Below are positions 33,246-44,013 of a DNA stretch of 64,000 bases, in pieces (position 1 is the first letter of the stretch; the number at the start of each line of letters is the position of its first letter). Source of the DNA: Paenimyroides aestuarii (GTDB lineage: Bacteria; Bacteroidota; Bacteroidia; Flavobacteriales; Flavobacteriaceae); contig NZ_CP102382.1 in assembly GCF_024628805.1 (NCBI RefSeq), positions 620,001 to 684,000 of the forward strand, given 5' to 3'. The notes beneath the pieces are model-generated. The model saw only the letters and a list, made by a program, of their open reading frames with translations, was not told where the DNA came from and searched no databases. The translations under genes and the position numbers were made by a program.

Positions 33246-35227
33246 CAAAAAACGAAAATAACAGAATTTTCTTTGTTTTCTTTGGAATGCTTGCCATTGG
33301 TATTGCCATTTTTGCAAAAATGAGCATCATTCAGTTCAAAGAAGGCGAACAATGGCGCAGCAAAGCAGATAGCTTAACAATTAAAGACGAAATCATTCCG
33401 GCAAATCGCGGAAATATTTATTCGGCAGACGGTAGTTTATTGGCTACCTCTATTCCAAAATACACGATTTATTTTGACCCAATGGCACCTTCGTCTGAAA
33501 ATTTTGAAAAATACATCGAGCCATTTTCTGATTCTTTGGCAAAAATGATCCCACGAAAATCGGCAAGCGAGTACAAATCTTATTTTAGAAAGGCGCGTTC
33601 CAACAAAAAAAGATACATTCATATAGCTACCAAATTAAGCTACACGCAATACATGAAAATGAAATCGTTTCCACTGTTTAATTTGGGAAAATTCAAAGGC
33701 GGAATGATTGTGAACCAAGTACATGTACGCGAATATCCAATGGGAATGATTGCTAACAGAACCATTGGCTATGAACGTGTAAATGATGACAAAACCATTA
33801 CTCGAAAAGGGATTGAAGCTGCTTTTACTGACTATTTAACAGGTAAAGAAGGCAAACGAAAGGTTCAAAAAATGTCGAAAAGTTTGTGGAAACCCATTCA
33901 CGATGAAAACGAAATCGATCCAAAAGATGGATACGACATCACCACCACAATCGATGTGTATATTCAAGACATTGCCCATCATGCCCTATTAAGTTCTTTG
34001 GAATATTACGAAGCCGATCACGGAACAGTGGTGGTTATGGAAACCAATACCGGACAAATAAAAGCTATATCAAATCTGGGGAAAATTGGCGATGGATCGT
34101 ATCGGGAAACTGTGAATTATGCTGTTTTAGAACGCCATGACCCGGGTTCTACATTTAAATTGGCATCATATTTAGCATTGCTTGATGACGGAAAAGCCGA
34201 TACAGCAACGATTTATGATACACATAATGGTATTGTAACTTTCTCGGGCAGACAAGTACGCGATTCCAATCGCAGAGGTTACGGAAAAATTTCCTTAGGT
34301 AGAGCCTTTGAGGTATCGTCAAACACTGTTGTAACACAAGCGGTTTACAAAGCCTATAAAGACAATCCGAAGGATTTCACCGATAAAATGAAAGATTTTG
34401 GTTTCAACGCCACATTGGGAATGGATCTTAAAGGCGAACCAAAATCTTATATTCCTGTGCCGGGCGACCGAAATTGGAGTAAAATTGCCTTACCATGGAT
34501 GGCTTATGGTTACGGAATTTTGGTTACACCTATGCAAACACTCACTCTTTATAATGCTATTGCAAACAATGGCGAAATGGTAAAGCCACAGTTTGTAAAA
34601 GAAATTCGTGATGTGAACCAAGTAATTAGAACTTTTGATAAAGAAGTGATTAATCCGCAAATCGTGAAACCAAAAGTGGTAAAAGAAATGCAGGCGATTA
34701 TGAAAAATGTGGTTTTAAGAGGAACTGGTAAAGGACTTCGCTCAGACGATTTTTCAATGGCAGGAAAAACAGGTACTGCACAAATGAATTATGGAAACCG
34801 TGGTGGTATGTATTATGCCTCGTCGTTCGTTGGATATTTCCCAGCCGAAAACCCAAAATATTCGTGTATCGTAGTCATTCACCGACCAACAAAACACAGT
34901 TATTACGGAGGGGATGTTGCCGGACCGGTTTTTAAACGAATTGCACAAAAGATTTTTACCGATGTGCCTTCGTTAAAAGAAATTAAAAATATAGAAACAC
35001 CATCGCAAAAAGCAGTAAAAAGCTATAAAAACTATTACGCAAACGTGAAACAATCGGGCAATGTTATGCCAAATGTGGTTGGTTTACCAGCGATGGATGC
35101 TGTAGCAATTCTTGAAAATTTAGGTTTAAAAGTACAAACCATTGGCTTTGGAAAAGTAACCAAACAATCAGTTGCAAACGGCGAAAAAGTAACAAAAAAA
35201 CAAACAATTACATTAGAATTAAGTTGA
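33236..35227 (+). CDS. ftsI: Division-specific peptidoglycan transpeptidase (PBP3) with one PASTA domain
   Basis: 663 aa. N-terminal transmembrane anchor (about 9-26), PBP dimerization domain (about 50-210), transpeptidase domain with SxxK (DPGSTFKLA), SxN (EVSSNTVV) and KTG (AGKTGTAQ), and a C-terminal PASTA domain (about 605-663, VMPNVVGLPAMDAVAILENL). It crosslinks septal peptidoglycan together with FtsW. Confidence 0.94.
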   Translation: MGLAKNENNRIFFVFFGMLAIGIAIFAKMSIIQFKEGEQWRSKADSLTIKDEIIPANRGNIYSADGSLLATSIPKYTIYFDPMAPSSENFEKYIEPFSDSLAKMIPRKSASEYKSYFRKARSNKKRYIHIATKLSYTQYMKMKSFPLFNLGKFKGGMIVNQVHVREYPMGMIANRTIGYERVNDDKTITRKGIEAAFTDYLTGKEGKRKVQKMSKSLWKPIHDENEIDPKDGYDITTTIDVYIQDIAHHALLSSLEYYEADHGTVVVMETNTGQIKAISNLGKIGDGSYRETVNYAVLERHDPGSTFKLASYLALLDDGKADTATIYDTHNGIVTFSGRQVRDSNRRGYGKISLGRAFEVSSNTVVTQAVYKAYKDNPKDFTDKMKDFGFNATLGMDLKGEPKSYIPVPGDRNWSKIALPWMAYGYGILVTPMQTLTLYNAIANNGEMVKPQFVKEIRDVNQVIRTFDKEVINPQIVKPKVVKEMQAIMKNVVLRGTGKGLRSDDFSMAGKTGTAQMNYGNRGGMYYASSFVGYFPAENPKYSCIVVIHRPTKHSYYGGDVAGPVFKRIAQKIFTDVPSLKEIKNIETPSQKAVKSYKNYYANVKQSGNVMPNVVGLPAMDAVAILENLGLKVQTIGFGKVTKQSVANGEKVTKKQTITLELS

Positions 35228-36687
35228 AACAATTAAAAGACATATTATACAAAGTATCGATAGATGCTGTTAGAGGTTCTACAAATGTGGCAATCACTGC
35301 TATTGTCTTTGATTCGAGAAAAGTGGTTCCAAACTGTTTGTTTATCGCCCAAAAAGGAACATTAGTAAACGGACACGATTATATCGAAAAAGCTATTGAA
35401 AATGGTGCTTCTGCCGTAATTTATGAAGATGACCCTAAAGTTTTTGCAGAAAATATAACCTATATTAAAGTAAGCGATGCTAACAAAGCATTGGCGCAAG
35501 TAGCTGCTCATTTTTACGATAATCCATCAGAAAAAATGTCATTGGTTGGTGTAACTGGCACAAACGGCAAAACCACGATTGCCACTTTACTGCATCAATT
35601 ATTTACAAAAGCAGGATATAAAGTTGGGTTGTTATCAACCGTAAAAATTTTGGTAGGCAACGAGGAATTCCCTGCTACGCATACCACACCCGATTCCATC
35701 ACTATAAACCGCTACTTAAATCAAATGGTTCAAGCAGGTTGCAGCTATTGTTTTATGGAAGTAAGTTCGCACGGAATTGCACAAGAACGTACACATGCAT
35801 TGGCTTTTAAAGGCGGAATTTTCACTAATTTATCACACGATCATTTAGATTATCACAAAACATTTGCAGAGTATCGTAATGTAAAAAAATCATTTTTCGA
35901 TTCACTCGCTAACACATCTTTTGCCATCAGTAATGCCGATGACAAAAATGGTGCTTATATGTTGCAAAACTGCTCTGCAAAAAAAATTACATACAGCATT
36001 CAAAACGTTGCCGATGTGCATGGCAAAATCATAGAAAGCCAGTTCAACGGTATGTTACTCAACATCAACCAACAAGAAGTTTGGGTGCAGCTAATTGGTA
36101 AGTTCAACGCATCAAACCTTTTAGCAATTTTCGCAGCAGCAACCGAATTGGGCTTAACCAAAGAAGAAGTTTTGTTGCATTTAAGTACCTTAAAAAGTGT
36201 GTCGGGCAGGTTTCAATTTATTGTTTCAAAAACAAAAATCACAGCCATTGTAGATTACGCACACACTCCGGATGCGTTGGAAAACGTATTAAAAACCATT
36301 GCCGAAATCCGCACGTTCAACGAACAATTAATCACAGTAGTTGGTTGTGGCGGAAATCGCGACAGCGCCAAACGACCGGAAATGGGCAGAATTGCAACAG
36401 AAAACAGCGATACAGTCATTTTCACGTCAGACAATCCGCGAAATGAAGATCCTTTTGAGATTTTAAAACAAATAGAAGCCGGCGTGGAACCCCAAAACAG
36501 CAATCGTTTTCTCACTATTGAAGACCGCCAACAAGCCATAAAAACAGCTTGCAAAATGGCAAAAGAAGGCGATATCATTTTAATTGCTGGCAAAGGTCAC
36601 GAAGATTATCAAGAAATAAAAGGGGTGAAACACCACTTTAACGATTTAGAGGAAGTTATCAATTTTTTAAACGAATTCAATAAGTAA
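35224..36687 (+). CDS. murE: UDP-MurNAc-tripeptide synthetase (meso-diaminopimelate-adding)
   Basis: 487 aa from a TTG start overlapping the ftsI stop by 4 nt. ATP-binding [17 protein letters not shown], and the substrate-selecting DNPR motif in [14 protein letters not shown], which marks meso-diaminopimelate specificity. Confidence 0.95.
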   Translation: MKQLKDILYKVSIDAVRGSTNVAITAIVFDSRKVVPNCLFIAQKGTLVNGHDYIEKAIENGASAVIYEDDPKVFAENITYIKVSDANKALAQVAAHFYDNPSEKMSLVGVTGTNGKTTIATLLHQLFTKAGYKVGLLSTVKILVGNEEFPATHTTPDSITINRYLNQMVQAGCSYCFMEVSSHGIAQERTHALAFKGGIFTNLSHDHLDYHKTFAEYRNVKKSFFDSLANTSFAISNADDKNGAYMLQNCSAKKITYSIQNVADVHGKIIESQFNGMLLNINQQEVWVQLIGKFNASNLLAIFAAATELGLTKEEVLLHLSTLKSVSGRFQFIVSKTKITAIVDYAHTPDALENVLKTIAEIRTFNEQLITVVGCGGNRDSAKRPEMGRIATENSDTVIFTSDNPRNEDPFEILKQIEAGVEPQNSNRFLTIEDRQQAIKTACKMAKEGDIILIAGKGHEDYQEIKGVKHHFNDLEEVINFLNEFNK

Positions 36688-36688
36688 C

Positions 36689-37897
36689 ATGCTATACTAC
36701 TTATTAAAATATTTAGACACCATGTTCGATTTTCCGGGATCGGCATTGTACCAATTCATCACCTTTCGCTCGGGTGTTGCGTTCATTATTTCCTTATTGG
36801 TATCCACCTTGTTCGGAAAAAGAATTATCAATTATTTACGCAGACAGCAAATAGGCGAAACCGTACGCGAATTAGGTTTAGAAGGTCAGAACGAAAAAGC
36901 AGGAACGCCAACAATGGGTGGTGTCATTATCATTATGGCAACGTTAATTCCGGTTTTATTGCTGGCAAAACTAGACAATATTTATGTGCTTGTTTTAATC
37001 CTTACAACCGTATGGATGGGTGTTATTGGCTTTTTAGACGATTACATAAAGGTTTTTAAGAAAGATAAAGAAGGTTTAAAAGGAAAATTTAAAGTAGTTG
37101 GACAAATTGGTTTAGGAATCATCGTTGGTGCAATTTTCTATTTTCACCCAAATGTCACCGTTCGCGACACGCCAAGCATTTTATTGGAAACCGATGTGGT
37201 GAGCAAGTTCGACATTAAATCAACTACTACAACTATTCCTTTTTTTAAAGATAACGAGTTTAATTACGGACAATTGATTTCGTGGATGGGCGATGGTTAT
37301 GAAAACTACGTGTGGTTGATTTTTATTCCCATTGTAATTTTCATTGTAACGGCAGTTTCAAACGGCGCTAATTTAACCGATGGAATCGATGGTCTTGCAG
37401 CAGGAACATCAGCAATTACAGTAGTGGCTTTAGGAATTTTTGCCTTTGTTTCGGGAAATTTCATCTTTGCTAATTACCTCAACATTATGTATATACCCAA
37501 TTCGGGGGAAATGACGGTTTTCATTGCCGCCTTTGTGGGGGCACTCGTTGGTTTTCTCTGGTACAATGCGTTCCCCGCACAAGTTTTTATGGGCGATACC
37601 GGAAGTTTAACCATTGGCGGAATCATCGCTGTTTTGGCAATTGCAGTGCGCAAAGAAATGTTGATTCCCGTTTTGTGCGGTATTTTCTTGGCCGAAAACC
37701 TTTCGGTAGTGTTGCAAGTAAGTTATTTTAAATATACCAAAAAAAGATACGGCGAAGGCCGACGCATTTTATTAATGTCGCCCCTTCACCATCATTACCA
37801 GAAAAAAGGGTATCACGAAAGTAAAATTGTAACTCGTTTTTGGATTGTAGGAATCTTTTTAGCCATTTTCTGTGTGGTTTCATTAAAATTAAGATAG
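36689..37897 (+). CDS. mraY: Phospho-MurNAc-pentapeptide translocase
   Basis: 402 aa, about ten transmembrane helices. Family signatures [42 protein letters not shown] and [12 protein letters not shown] contain the catalytic Asp residues. It makes lipid I on undecaprenyl phosphate. Confidence 0.96.
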   Translation: MLYYLLKYLDTMFDFPGSALYQFITFRSGVAFIISLLVSTLFGKRIINYLRRQQIGETVRELGLEGQNEKAGTPTMGGVIIIMATLIPVLLLAKLDNIYVLVLILTTVWMGVIGFLDDYIKVFKKDKEGLKGKFKVVGQIGLGIIVGAIFYFHPNVTVRDTPSILLETDVVSKFDIKSTTTTIPFFKDNEFNYGQLISWMGDGYENYVWLIFIPIVIFIVTAVSNGANLTDGIDGLAAGTSAITVVALGIFAFVSGNFIFANYLNIMYIPNSGEMTVFIAAFVGALVGFLWYNAFPAQVFMGDTGSLTIGGIIAVLAIAVRKEMLIPVLCGIFLAENLSVVLQVSYFKYTKKRYGEGRRILLMSPLHHHYQKKGYHESKIVTRFWIVGIFLAIFCVVSLKLR

Positions 37898-37898
37898 T

Positions 37899-39230
37899 AT
37901 GCGGTTGGTGATTTTAGGTGCAGGAGAAAGCGGTGTTGGAACAGCATTGTTAGGCAAACAAAAGGGATATGAAGTTTTTGTTTCTGATTTTGGATCAATC
38001 AGTGAAAAATACCAGCAAATATTGAACAATGAAAAGATTGAATGGGAACAGCAACAGCATACAGAAAGCAAAATTTTAAATGCAGATGTGGTTGTGAAAA
38101 GCCCGGGCATTCCGGACAAGGCACCCATCGTAAAAAAATTGCATGAAAAAGGCATTAAGGTCATTTCCGAAATAGAATTTGTATATCCTTTTGCAAAAAA
38201 CACATCCATAGCAATCACGGGTAGCAATGGCAAAACCACCACCACTCTACTTGCTTATCATTTGTTAAAACAAGAAGGATTGAATGTGGGTTTGGCAGGA
38301 AACATCGGCGAAAGTTATGCAAAACAAGTGGCTTTGCATCCCGAGAAAATGTTTGTGTTGGAATTGAGCAGTTTTCAGTTAGACGGAAATATCGATTACA
38401 ACCCGCACATTGCAGTGATTACAAATATCAGCCCGGATCATTTAGATCGATACGACTATAAATACGAAAATTATATTGCATCAAAATTTCGTATCACAAT
38501 GAATCAAACCGAAAAAGATTATTTGATTTATGATGCAGACGACGAAGCCATCGATAATTGGTTAAAAAATAATAAAACAAAAGCACAATTGGTTCCTTTT
38601 TCGCTTACCAAAAAATTTGAAATAGGTGCCTATTTAGAAGATAACAACATTACAGCAATGATAAACAACGAACAAATAACTGTACCTGCAAACGAAATTG
38701 CAATAGAAGGTAAACACAACTTAAAAAATGCTATGGCTGCCACTTTAGTTGCGCAAATGATGCGTGTACGCAAACAAACAATTCGCGAAAGTTTATCTAA
38801 TTTTCAAAATGCAGAGCATCGTTTAGAAAAAGTTGCAAAAATTAATAAAGTACAATACATCAACGATTCAAAAGCAACCAATGTAAACGCCACATATTTT
38901 GCTTTAGAAAGCATGACTGCACCAACCGTTTGGATTGTGGGCGGAGTGGACAAAGGAAATGACTATGACGAGTTAATGACTTTTGTAAACGAAAAAGTGA
39001 AAGCTATTATTTGCTTAGGTATCGACAATTCTAAAATTATTGATGCTTTTTCACCGATTGTTGACGTGATTTACGAAGCCGCATCTATGAACGAAGCGGT
39101 GCGATTAGCCGCAAATGTTTCTGAAGAAGGCGATACGGTTTTATTATCACCAGCTTGTGCAAGTTTTGATTTATTTACAAGCTACGAAGACCGTGGCACA
39201 CAATTTAAGAACGAAGTAAAAAAATTATAA
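37899..39230 (+). CDS. murD: UDP-MurNAc-alanine--D-glutamate ligase
   Basis: 443 aa. N-terminal UMAG-binding LGAGESGVGTALL, ATP-binding ITGSNGKTTTTLLAYHLL, and the C-terminal motif YINDSKATNVNAT typical of MurD. Confidence 0.95.
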   Translation: MRLVILGAGESGVGTALLGKQKGYEVFVSDFGSISEKYQQILNNEKIEWEQQQHTESKILNADVVVKSPGIPDKAPIVKKLHEKGIKVISEIEFVYPFAKNTSIAITGSNGKTTTTLLAYHLLKQEGLNVGLAGNIGESYAKQVALHPEKMFVLELSSFQLDGNIDYNPHIAVITNISPDHLDRYDYKYENYIASKFRITMNQTEKDYLIYDADDEAIDNWLKNNKTKAQLVPFSLTKKFEIGAYLEDNNITAMINNEQITVPANEIAIEGKHNLKNAMAATLVAQMMRVRKQTIRESLSNFQNAEHRLEKVAKINKVQYINDSKATNVNATYFALESMTAPTVWIVGGVDKGNDYDELMTFVNEKVKAIICLGIDNSKIIDAFSPIVDVIYEAASMNEAVRLAANVSEEGDTVLLSPACASFDLFTSYEDRGTQFKNEVKKL

Positions 39231-39235
39231 TTAAA

Positions 39236-40507
39236 ATGAGAAAGTTATTATCCCAATTTCAAGGCGATAAAGCTATATGGGCGTACGTTGTACTACTTGC
39301 CCTGTTCTCGTTTATGCCGGTTTTTAGCGCAAGTACCAACTTGGTGCACGTTGTTGGAACAGGTTCTATCGTGGGATTGTTGTTTAAACACTTCGGTCAC
39401 ATATTCGTGGGGATTGTAATCATCTTTTTTGTGCATCGCATTCCTTTTGATCGATTAAAATATATTGCACCCGTAGCATGGATTCCCGTTTCGGGCTTGC
39501 TATTAATTACCGCAGCACAAGGAATGATGATTGGCGGAGCAAATGCCAGCCGTTGGTTAAAAATTCCGTTGTTAAACATTTCGTTTCAACCTTCCTCATT
39601 AGGCTGGATTGCGCTAATAGCATATGTTGCTTGGTTTTTATGGCGATTTGCCGATGAAAAATACACGTTTGCTTGGTCGCTTCTTTGGTTGGGCGCTCCG
39701 GCATTGTGCATCATTGGTCCCATATTGCCCTCGAATTTATCAACCGCTGCTATTATCTTATTCACCATAGCATTGTTGTTGTTTGTAGGAAAATATCCTA
39801 TGAAATACATGACCAAAATCATTACTGCAGGTGCCATTGCATTGGTTCTTGCAATTGGAATGTTCAAGGCATTTCCAGATATGGCGCCATCGCGCTACAA
39901 AACTTGGGAAGCACGTTTTAGTCGTTTTGGTTCGGAAGATAAAGACGAAGACCGTTATCAAATCGAAAATGCAAAAATTGCCATTGCTCAAGGGCAAATG
40001 TTTGGTGTTGGTCCTGGTAAAAGTGTTCAGAAAAACTTTTTGCCGCAATCGTCGTCCGATTTTATTTATGCCATTATTGTAGAAGAATTTGGTTTTTTGG
40101 GCGGAATTTCTATATTAATTGTTTATATATTATTGCTGTTCCGCTTTTTAGTAGTGAGCAACAAAGCACCCAATTTGTTTGGAAAATACTTAGCCTTTGG
40201 ATTAGGGTTTTCGATCATTTTCCAAGCGTTTATCAACATGGGCGTTGCGGTTGAAATTTTCCCGACAACAGGTCAGCCTTTGCCATTGGTTAGCTCTGGA
40301 GGAACATCAATTTGGATGACGTGTGTATCGTTAGGAATTATTTTAAGTATCTCCAGAAAAGAAGAACAAGTAAAGCAACAATTGGCAGATCAACAACGAA
40401 AGCAAGACGAATTTAAACGCATTTTAGAAGAACAACAGGCAGAAGACGAGTTAAAGAATGAAAACGATTCGGACAGCAATCCGATTTATGCAGTTTTAAA
40501 CAAATAA
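39236..40507 (+). CDS. ftsW: Division-type SEDS glycosyltransferase
   Basis: 423 aa, about ten transmembrane segments. SEDS hallmarks GANASRWLKIP and the C-terminal GQPLPLVSSGGTSIW. A charged coiled-coil tail (about 365-423, rich in Q/E/K) extends into the cytoplasm. It polymerises septal glycan with FtsI. Confidence 0.94.
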   Translation: MRKLLSQFQGDKAIWAYVVLLALFSFMPVFSASTNLVHVVGTGSIVGLLFKHFGHIFVGIVIIFFVHRIPFDRLKYIAPVAWIPVSGLLLITAAQGMMIGGANASRWLKIPLLNISFQPSSLGWIALIAYVAWFLWRFADEKYTFAWSLLWLGAPALCIIGPILPSNLSTAAIILFTIALLLFVGKYPMKYMTKIITAGAIALVLAIGMFKAFPDMAPSRYKTWEARFSRFGSEDKDEDRYQIENAKIAIAQGQMFGVGPGKSVQKNFLPQSSSDFIYAIIVEEFGFLGGISILIVYILLLFRFLVVSNKAPNLFGKYLAFGLGFSIIFQAFINMGVAVEIFPTTGQPLPLVSSGGTSIWMTCVSLGIILSISRKEEQVKQQLADQQRKQDEFKRILEEQQAEDELKNENDSDSNPIYAVLNK

Positions 40508-40510
40508 AGT

Positions 40511-41605
40511 ATGAAACCAAATCCAAGATTCATTATCAGCGGCGGCGGCACAGGCGGACACATTTATCCGGCAATTGCTATTGCAAACGAAATTAAGGCA
40601 CAGATTCCTGCTGCCGAAATTTTATTTGTGGGCGCACAAGACAAAATGGAAATGCAGAAAGTGCCTGCGGCGGGTTATGCTATCAAAGGATTATGGATTT
40701 CAGGCATTCAAAGAAAAATAACGATTGACAACGCCCTGTTTCCAGTTAAGTTTTTATCTAGCTTACTAAAATCGCGCAAAATCATCAAAGAATTTAAACC
40801 CGATGCGGTGATTGGAACCGGCGGTTTTGCAAGTGGTGCGGTTGTAAAAGTGGCGCAACAAATGAATATTCCAACAGTTATTCAGGAACAAAATTCGTAT
40901 CCGGGAATCACCAATAAAATGTTGGCATCAAAAGCAAACGCTATTTGTGTGGCTTATGATGGATTATCGACTTATTTTAAATCGAACAAAATCATTAAAA
41001 CAGGAAATCCCGTTCGTCAGGATCTATTAACGATTGATACCAAACGCAGCGAAGCACAAGAATTTTACGGATTAAATCCTGATAAAAAAACAGTTGTTAT
41101 TTTAGGCGGAAGTTTAGGTGCTCGCAGAATAAACCAATTGGTAGAAAAAGAATTAGCATTTTTCAAAGAGCAAAACGTTCAGGTAATCTGGCAGTGTGGT
41201 AAATTTTACATCAACGATTACAAAAAACACCACAACAACGAAGATGTTTTTGTGTACGATTTTATAGAGCGAATGGATTTACTGTTCGCAGCAGCCGATG
41301 TGATTGTTTCGCGCGCCGGAGCTTCATCTGTTTCAGAATTGGCAATTGTTGGCAAACCGGTTATTTTTATTCCGTCGCCAAACGTTGCTGAGGATCATCA
41401 AACAAAAAATGCCAAAAGCATAACCGATAAAAACGCAGCCGTTTTGTTGAAAGAAACCGATTTAGATCAACATTTTCAAGAACAAATGCTCCGCTTGCTA
41501 ACAAACGATCAGGTTGCCGAAGCATTGTCAAAAAATATTAAAATGTTGGCATTACCAAATGCTACAAAAGATATAGTAAACGAAATTTTTAAGTTGGTTA
41601 AGTAA
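40511..41605 (+). CDS. murG: UDP-GlcNAc:lipid I N-acetylglucosaminyltransferase
   Basis: 364 aa. GT28 family: [18 protein letters not shown] at the N-terminus, GTGGFASG, and the C-terminal donor-binding segment [20 protein letters not shown]. Makes lipid II. Its last 18 codons plus stop (41549-41605) are duplicated exactly downstream of the inserted RhuM gene, so which copy is ancestral cannot be told from position alone. Confidence 0.95.
   Translation: MKPNPRFIISGGGTGGHIYPAIAIANEIKAQIPAAEILFVGAQDKMEMQKVPAAGYAIKGLWISGIQRKITIDNALFPVKFLSSLLKSRKIIKEFKPDAVIGTGGFASGAVVKVAQQMNIPTVIQEQNSYPGITNKMLASKANAICVAYDGLSTYFKSNKIIKTGNPVRQDLLTIDTKRSEAQEFYGLNPDKKTVVILGGSLGARRINQLVEKELAFFKEQNVQVIWQCGKFYINDYKKHHNNEDVFVYDFIERMDLLFAAADVIVSRAGASSVSELAIVGKPVIFIPSPNVAEDHQTKNAKSITDKNAAVLLKETDLDQHFQEQMLRLLTNDQVAEALSKNIKMLALPNATKDIVNEIFKLVK
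41549..41605 (+). repeat. 57-bp direct repeat, copy 1 (murG 3' end)
   Basis: Identical at all 57 positions to 42598-42654. It starts at a codon boundary (GCA) of murG and ends with its TAA stop. Matching breaks immediately on both sides (position 41548 G versus 42597 A, and 41606 A versus 42655 T). Confidence 0.97.
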
Positions 41606-41608
41606 ATT

Positions 41609-42598
41609 ATGAAACCAAAAGATATTTTATTGTTTAATAGCATCGATCAAAAAGTCAATATTTCTGTTCATTTTCAGAACGGAACCTTTTGGCTTACACA
41701 AAAAACAATGGCAGAATTGTTCGATGTTGAACGTTCGGTAATTACCAAACATTTAAAAAATATCTTTCAAACTGCTGAATTAGAAGAAAATTCAGTATGT
41801 GCAAAAATTGCACATACTGCTGAAGATGGTAAAAGTTATAATACAAAATTCTACCGTTTAGAAGCGGTTTTAGCAGTTGGCTACCGAGTAAATTCTGCTC
41901 AAGCAACTGAATTTAGAAAATGGGCAACGCAAACATTGAATGAATTTATCATCAAAGGTTTTGTAATGGACGATGAACGAATGAAGCAAGGTAAAGATTT
42001 CGGACAAGACTATTTTGATGAGCTTTTAGAGCGAATTCGTGAAATTCGTTCAAGTGAGCGTAGATTTTATCAAAAAATAACCGATTTATATGCATTAAGT
42101 AGCGATTATGATAAAAATAGCACTCAAACTAAAAGCTTTTTTGCTATGGTTCAAAATAAATTGCATTGGGCAATTACAGGAAAAACAGCTGCCGAAATTA
42201 TTTATACCGAAGCCGATGCCACCAAATTGTATATGGGGTTAAAAACGTGGAAAGATGCTCCCGACGGGAAAATTTTGAAGAGTGATGTTTCGGTTGCTAA
42301 GAATTATCTATCGCATGAACACATTACTGAATTGAATAGAATTGTTTCTGCATATTTAGATTTGGCAGAAAATAATGCTCAAAGAGGAATTGCTTTTAAC
42401 ATGCAACAATGGACAAAATTTTTGGACAGCTTTTTAGAACTTTCCAATTATCCGATTCTAAAAGACAAAGGAAAGGTAACAATGCTGGAAGCTAAATTAA
42501 AAGCAGAAAGCGAATATGATAAATTTCGAGTAGTACAAGATAAATCTTATCAAAGTGATTTTGATAAATTGATTAAGGAAATAAAAAAGAATAATTAG
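41609..42598 (+). CDS. RhuM-family protein inserted between murG and murC
   Basis: 329 aa. Strong RhuM signatures: FQNGTFWLTQKTMAELFDVE with an HTH-like SVITKHLKNIF, then FYRLEAVLAVGYRVNSAQAT, FRKWATQTLNEFIIKGF, and a C-terminal ADATKLYMGLKTW and KNYLSHEHITELNRIV. RhuM proteins are widespread accessory proteins, often near Fic/DOC genes or in mobile regions; their biochemical function is not established, and DNA binding is suggested by the N-terminus. It is not a dcw gene. It starts 3 nt after the murG stop and ends on the first base of a second copy of the murG 3' end. Without a promoter of its own it would be expressed with the dcw operon. Confidence 0.92.
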   Translation: MKPKDILLFNSIDQKVNISVHFQNGTFWLTQKTMAELFDVERSVITKHLKNIFQTAELEENSVCAKIAHTAEDGKSYNTKFYRLEAVLAVGYRVNSAQATEFRKWATQTLNEFIIKGFVMDDERMKQGKDFGQDYFDELLERIREIRSSERRFYQKITDLYALSSDYDKNSTQTKSFFAMVQNKLHWAITGKTAAEIIYTEADATKLYMGLKTWKDAPDGKILKSDVSVAKNYLSHEHITELNRIVSAYLDLAENNAQRGIAFNMQQWTKFLDSFLELSNYPILKDKGKVTMLEAKLKAESEYDKFRVVQDKSYQSDFDKLIKEIKKNN

Positions 42599-42654
42599 CA
42601 TTACCAAATGCTACAAAAGATATAGTAAACGAAATTTTTAAGTTGGTTAAGTAA
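42598..42654 (+). repeat. 57-bp direct repeat, copy 2 (murG tail carrying the murC start)
   Basis: Identical to 41549-41605. Its first base is the last base of the RhuM TAG stop. Its last base is the A of the murC ATG, so the TAATG overlap restores the presumed original murG/murC coupling sequence just upstream of murC. Confidence 0.97.
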
Positions 42655-44009
42655 TGAATTTAAAAGACATACATAATGTATTCTTTATAGGAATCGGCGG
42701 TATTGGCATGAGTGCCATTGCCCGATACTTTAAGCGTATTGGTAAAAATGTTGCCGGTTACGACAAAACCCCTACGCAGTTAACACACGAGTTAGAAGCC
42801 GAAGGTATTGCTATTCATTACACCGATGATTTAGAAAACATTACAGCAGATTATCAAAATACCGAAGATACATTGGTGGTTTACACACCGGCTGTTCCAA
42901 AACATCATTCCGAATTGAATTATTTTCAAAATAATGGTTTTGCTGTAAAAAAACGTGCCGAAGTGTTGGGTATTATCACGCAGAACAGTTTTTCGTTGGC
43001 AGTTGCGGGTACGCATGGAAAAACAACCACATCGAGTATTTTGGCGCACATTTTGGTTGCTGCAAATGCCCCTGTTACTGGCTTTTTAGGCGGAGTTGTA
43101 GAAGGATACGATACGAATTTAATTGGTAACGGAACCGAAGCTACAGTTGTGGAAGCCGATGAGTTTGATCGTTCTTTTTTGCACCTGCATCCAAATATTG
43201 GTTGTGTAATTTCAGACGATGCCGATCATTTGGATATTTACGGAACCAATGATGCCATTAAATCATCGTTTGTAGAATTTGCATCAAAAATCAGCGATAA
43301 AGACAAACTGTTTATCGCACAAGGAATTGAAAACATCAACGGTACAGAAGTTTCGGTAAACGGAACAGCTGTTATCAATGCCTATAATTTACGATTCGAA
43401 AACGGAAAACGTGTTTTTGATTTAGATTTTAAGGGCGAAAAAATTACCGATATAAAATTGTTAATGCCCGGCGAACACAATGTTTTGAACGCTTCATTGG
43501 CATTTGCAATGGCGAAAACTTATGGTTTAAGCAACGAAGAAATTAAATCGGGCTTAGACAGTTTTAAAGGAATCCGTCGTCGTTTTTCTTTTAAAATCAA
43601 TACCGAAAAATTAGTGATGATTGACGATTATGCGCATCATCCAACAGAAATAAAAGCTGTAAGCCAAGCCGTTCACGAAATGTATCCAAATAAGAAGATT
43701 ACAGCCGTGTTTCAGCCCCATTTATTCTCTAGAACAAGAGATTTTATGGATGGTTTTGCAGAAAGTTTATCAACATTCAACAATATAGTTTTGCTTGAAA
43801 TCTACCCAGCACGCGAGTTGCCGATTGAAAACATCAATTCTGAAGTGTTGATAAATAAGATAAATTCGCCTAATAAAATTTTGTTGCCTAAAGAAGATTT
43901 AGTACCTTTTTTAACCGAAAATACACCAGAAGTTCTTTTAATTATCGGTGCTGGCGACATAGGCGAAATGGTAGAAGAAATTAAAAAAGAATTAGAAAAA
44001 AATAATTGA
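42654..44009 (+). CDS. murC: UDP-MurNAc--L-alanine ligase
   Basis: 451 aa. N-terminal GIGGIGMSAIARYF, ATP-binding AGTHGKTTTSSILAHI, DEFDRSFLHL, HNVLNASLA and DDYAHHPTEIKA motifs. The 5' context is a duplicated murG tail, so murC has lost physical coupling to full-length murG but keeps the same upstream 57 nt. Confidence 0.95.
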   Translation: MNLKDIHNVFFIGIGGIGMSAIARYFKRIGKNVAGYDKTPTQLTHELEAEGIAIHYTDDLENITADYQNTEDTLVVYTPAVPKHHSELNYFQNNGFAVKKRAEVLGIITQNSFSLAVAGTHGKTTTSSILAHILVAANAPVTGFLGGVVEGYDTNLIGNGTEATVVEADEFDRSFLHLHPNIGCVISDDADHLDIYGTNDAIKSSFVEFASKISDKDKLFIAQGIENINGTEVSVNGTAVINAYNLRFENGKRVFDLDFKGEKITDIKLLMPGEHNVLNASLAFAMAKTYGLSNEEIKSGLDSFKGIRRRFSFKINTEKLVMIDDYAHHPTEIKAVSQAVHEMYPNKKITAVFQPHLFSRTRDFMDGFAESLSTFNNIVLLEIYPARELPIENINSEVLINKINSPNKILLPKEDLVPFLTENTPEVLLIIGAGDIGEMVEEIKKELEKNN

Positions 44010-44013
44010 AAAA

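Noticed and set aside
41549..42654. Target-site duplication by a transposon around RhuM
   Set aside because: 57 bp is far longer than transposition duplications, there are no terminal inverted repeats and no transposase.
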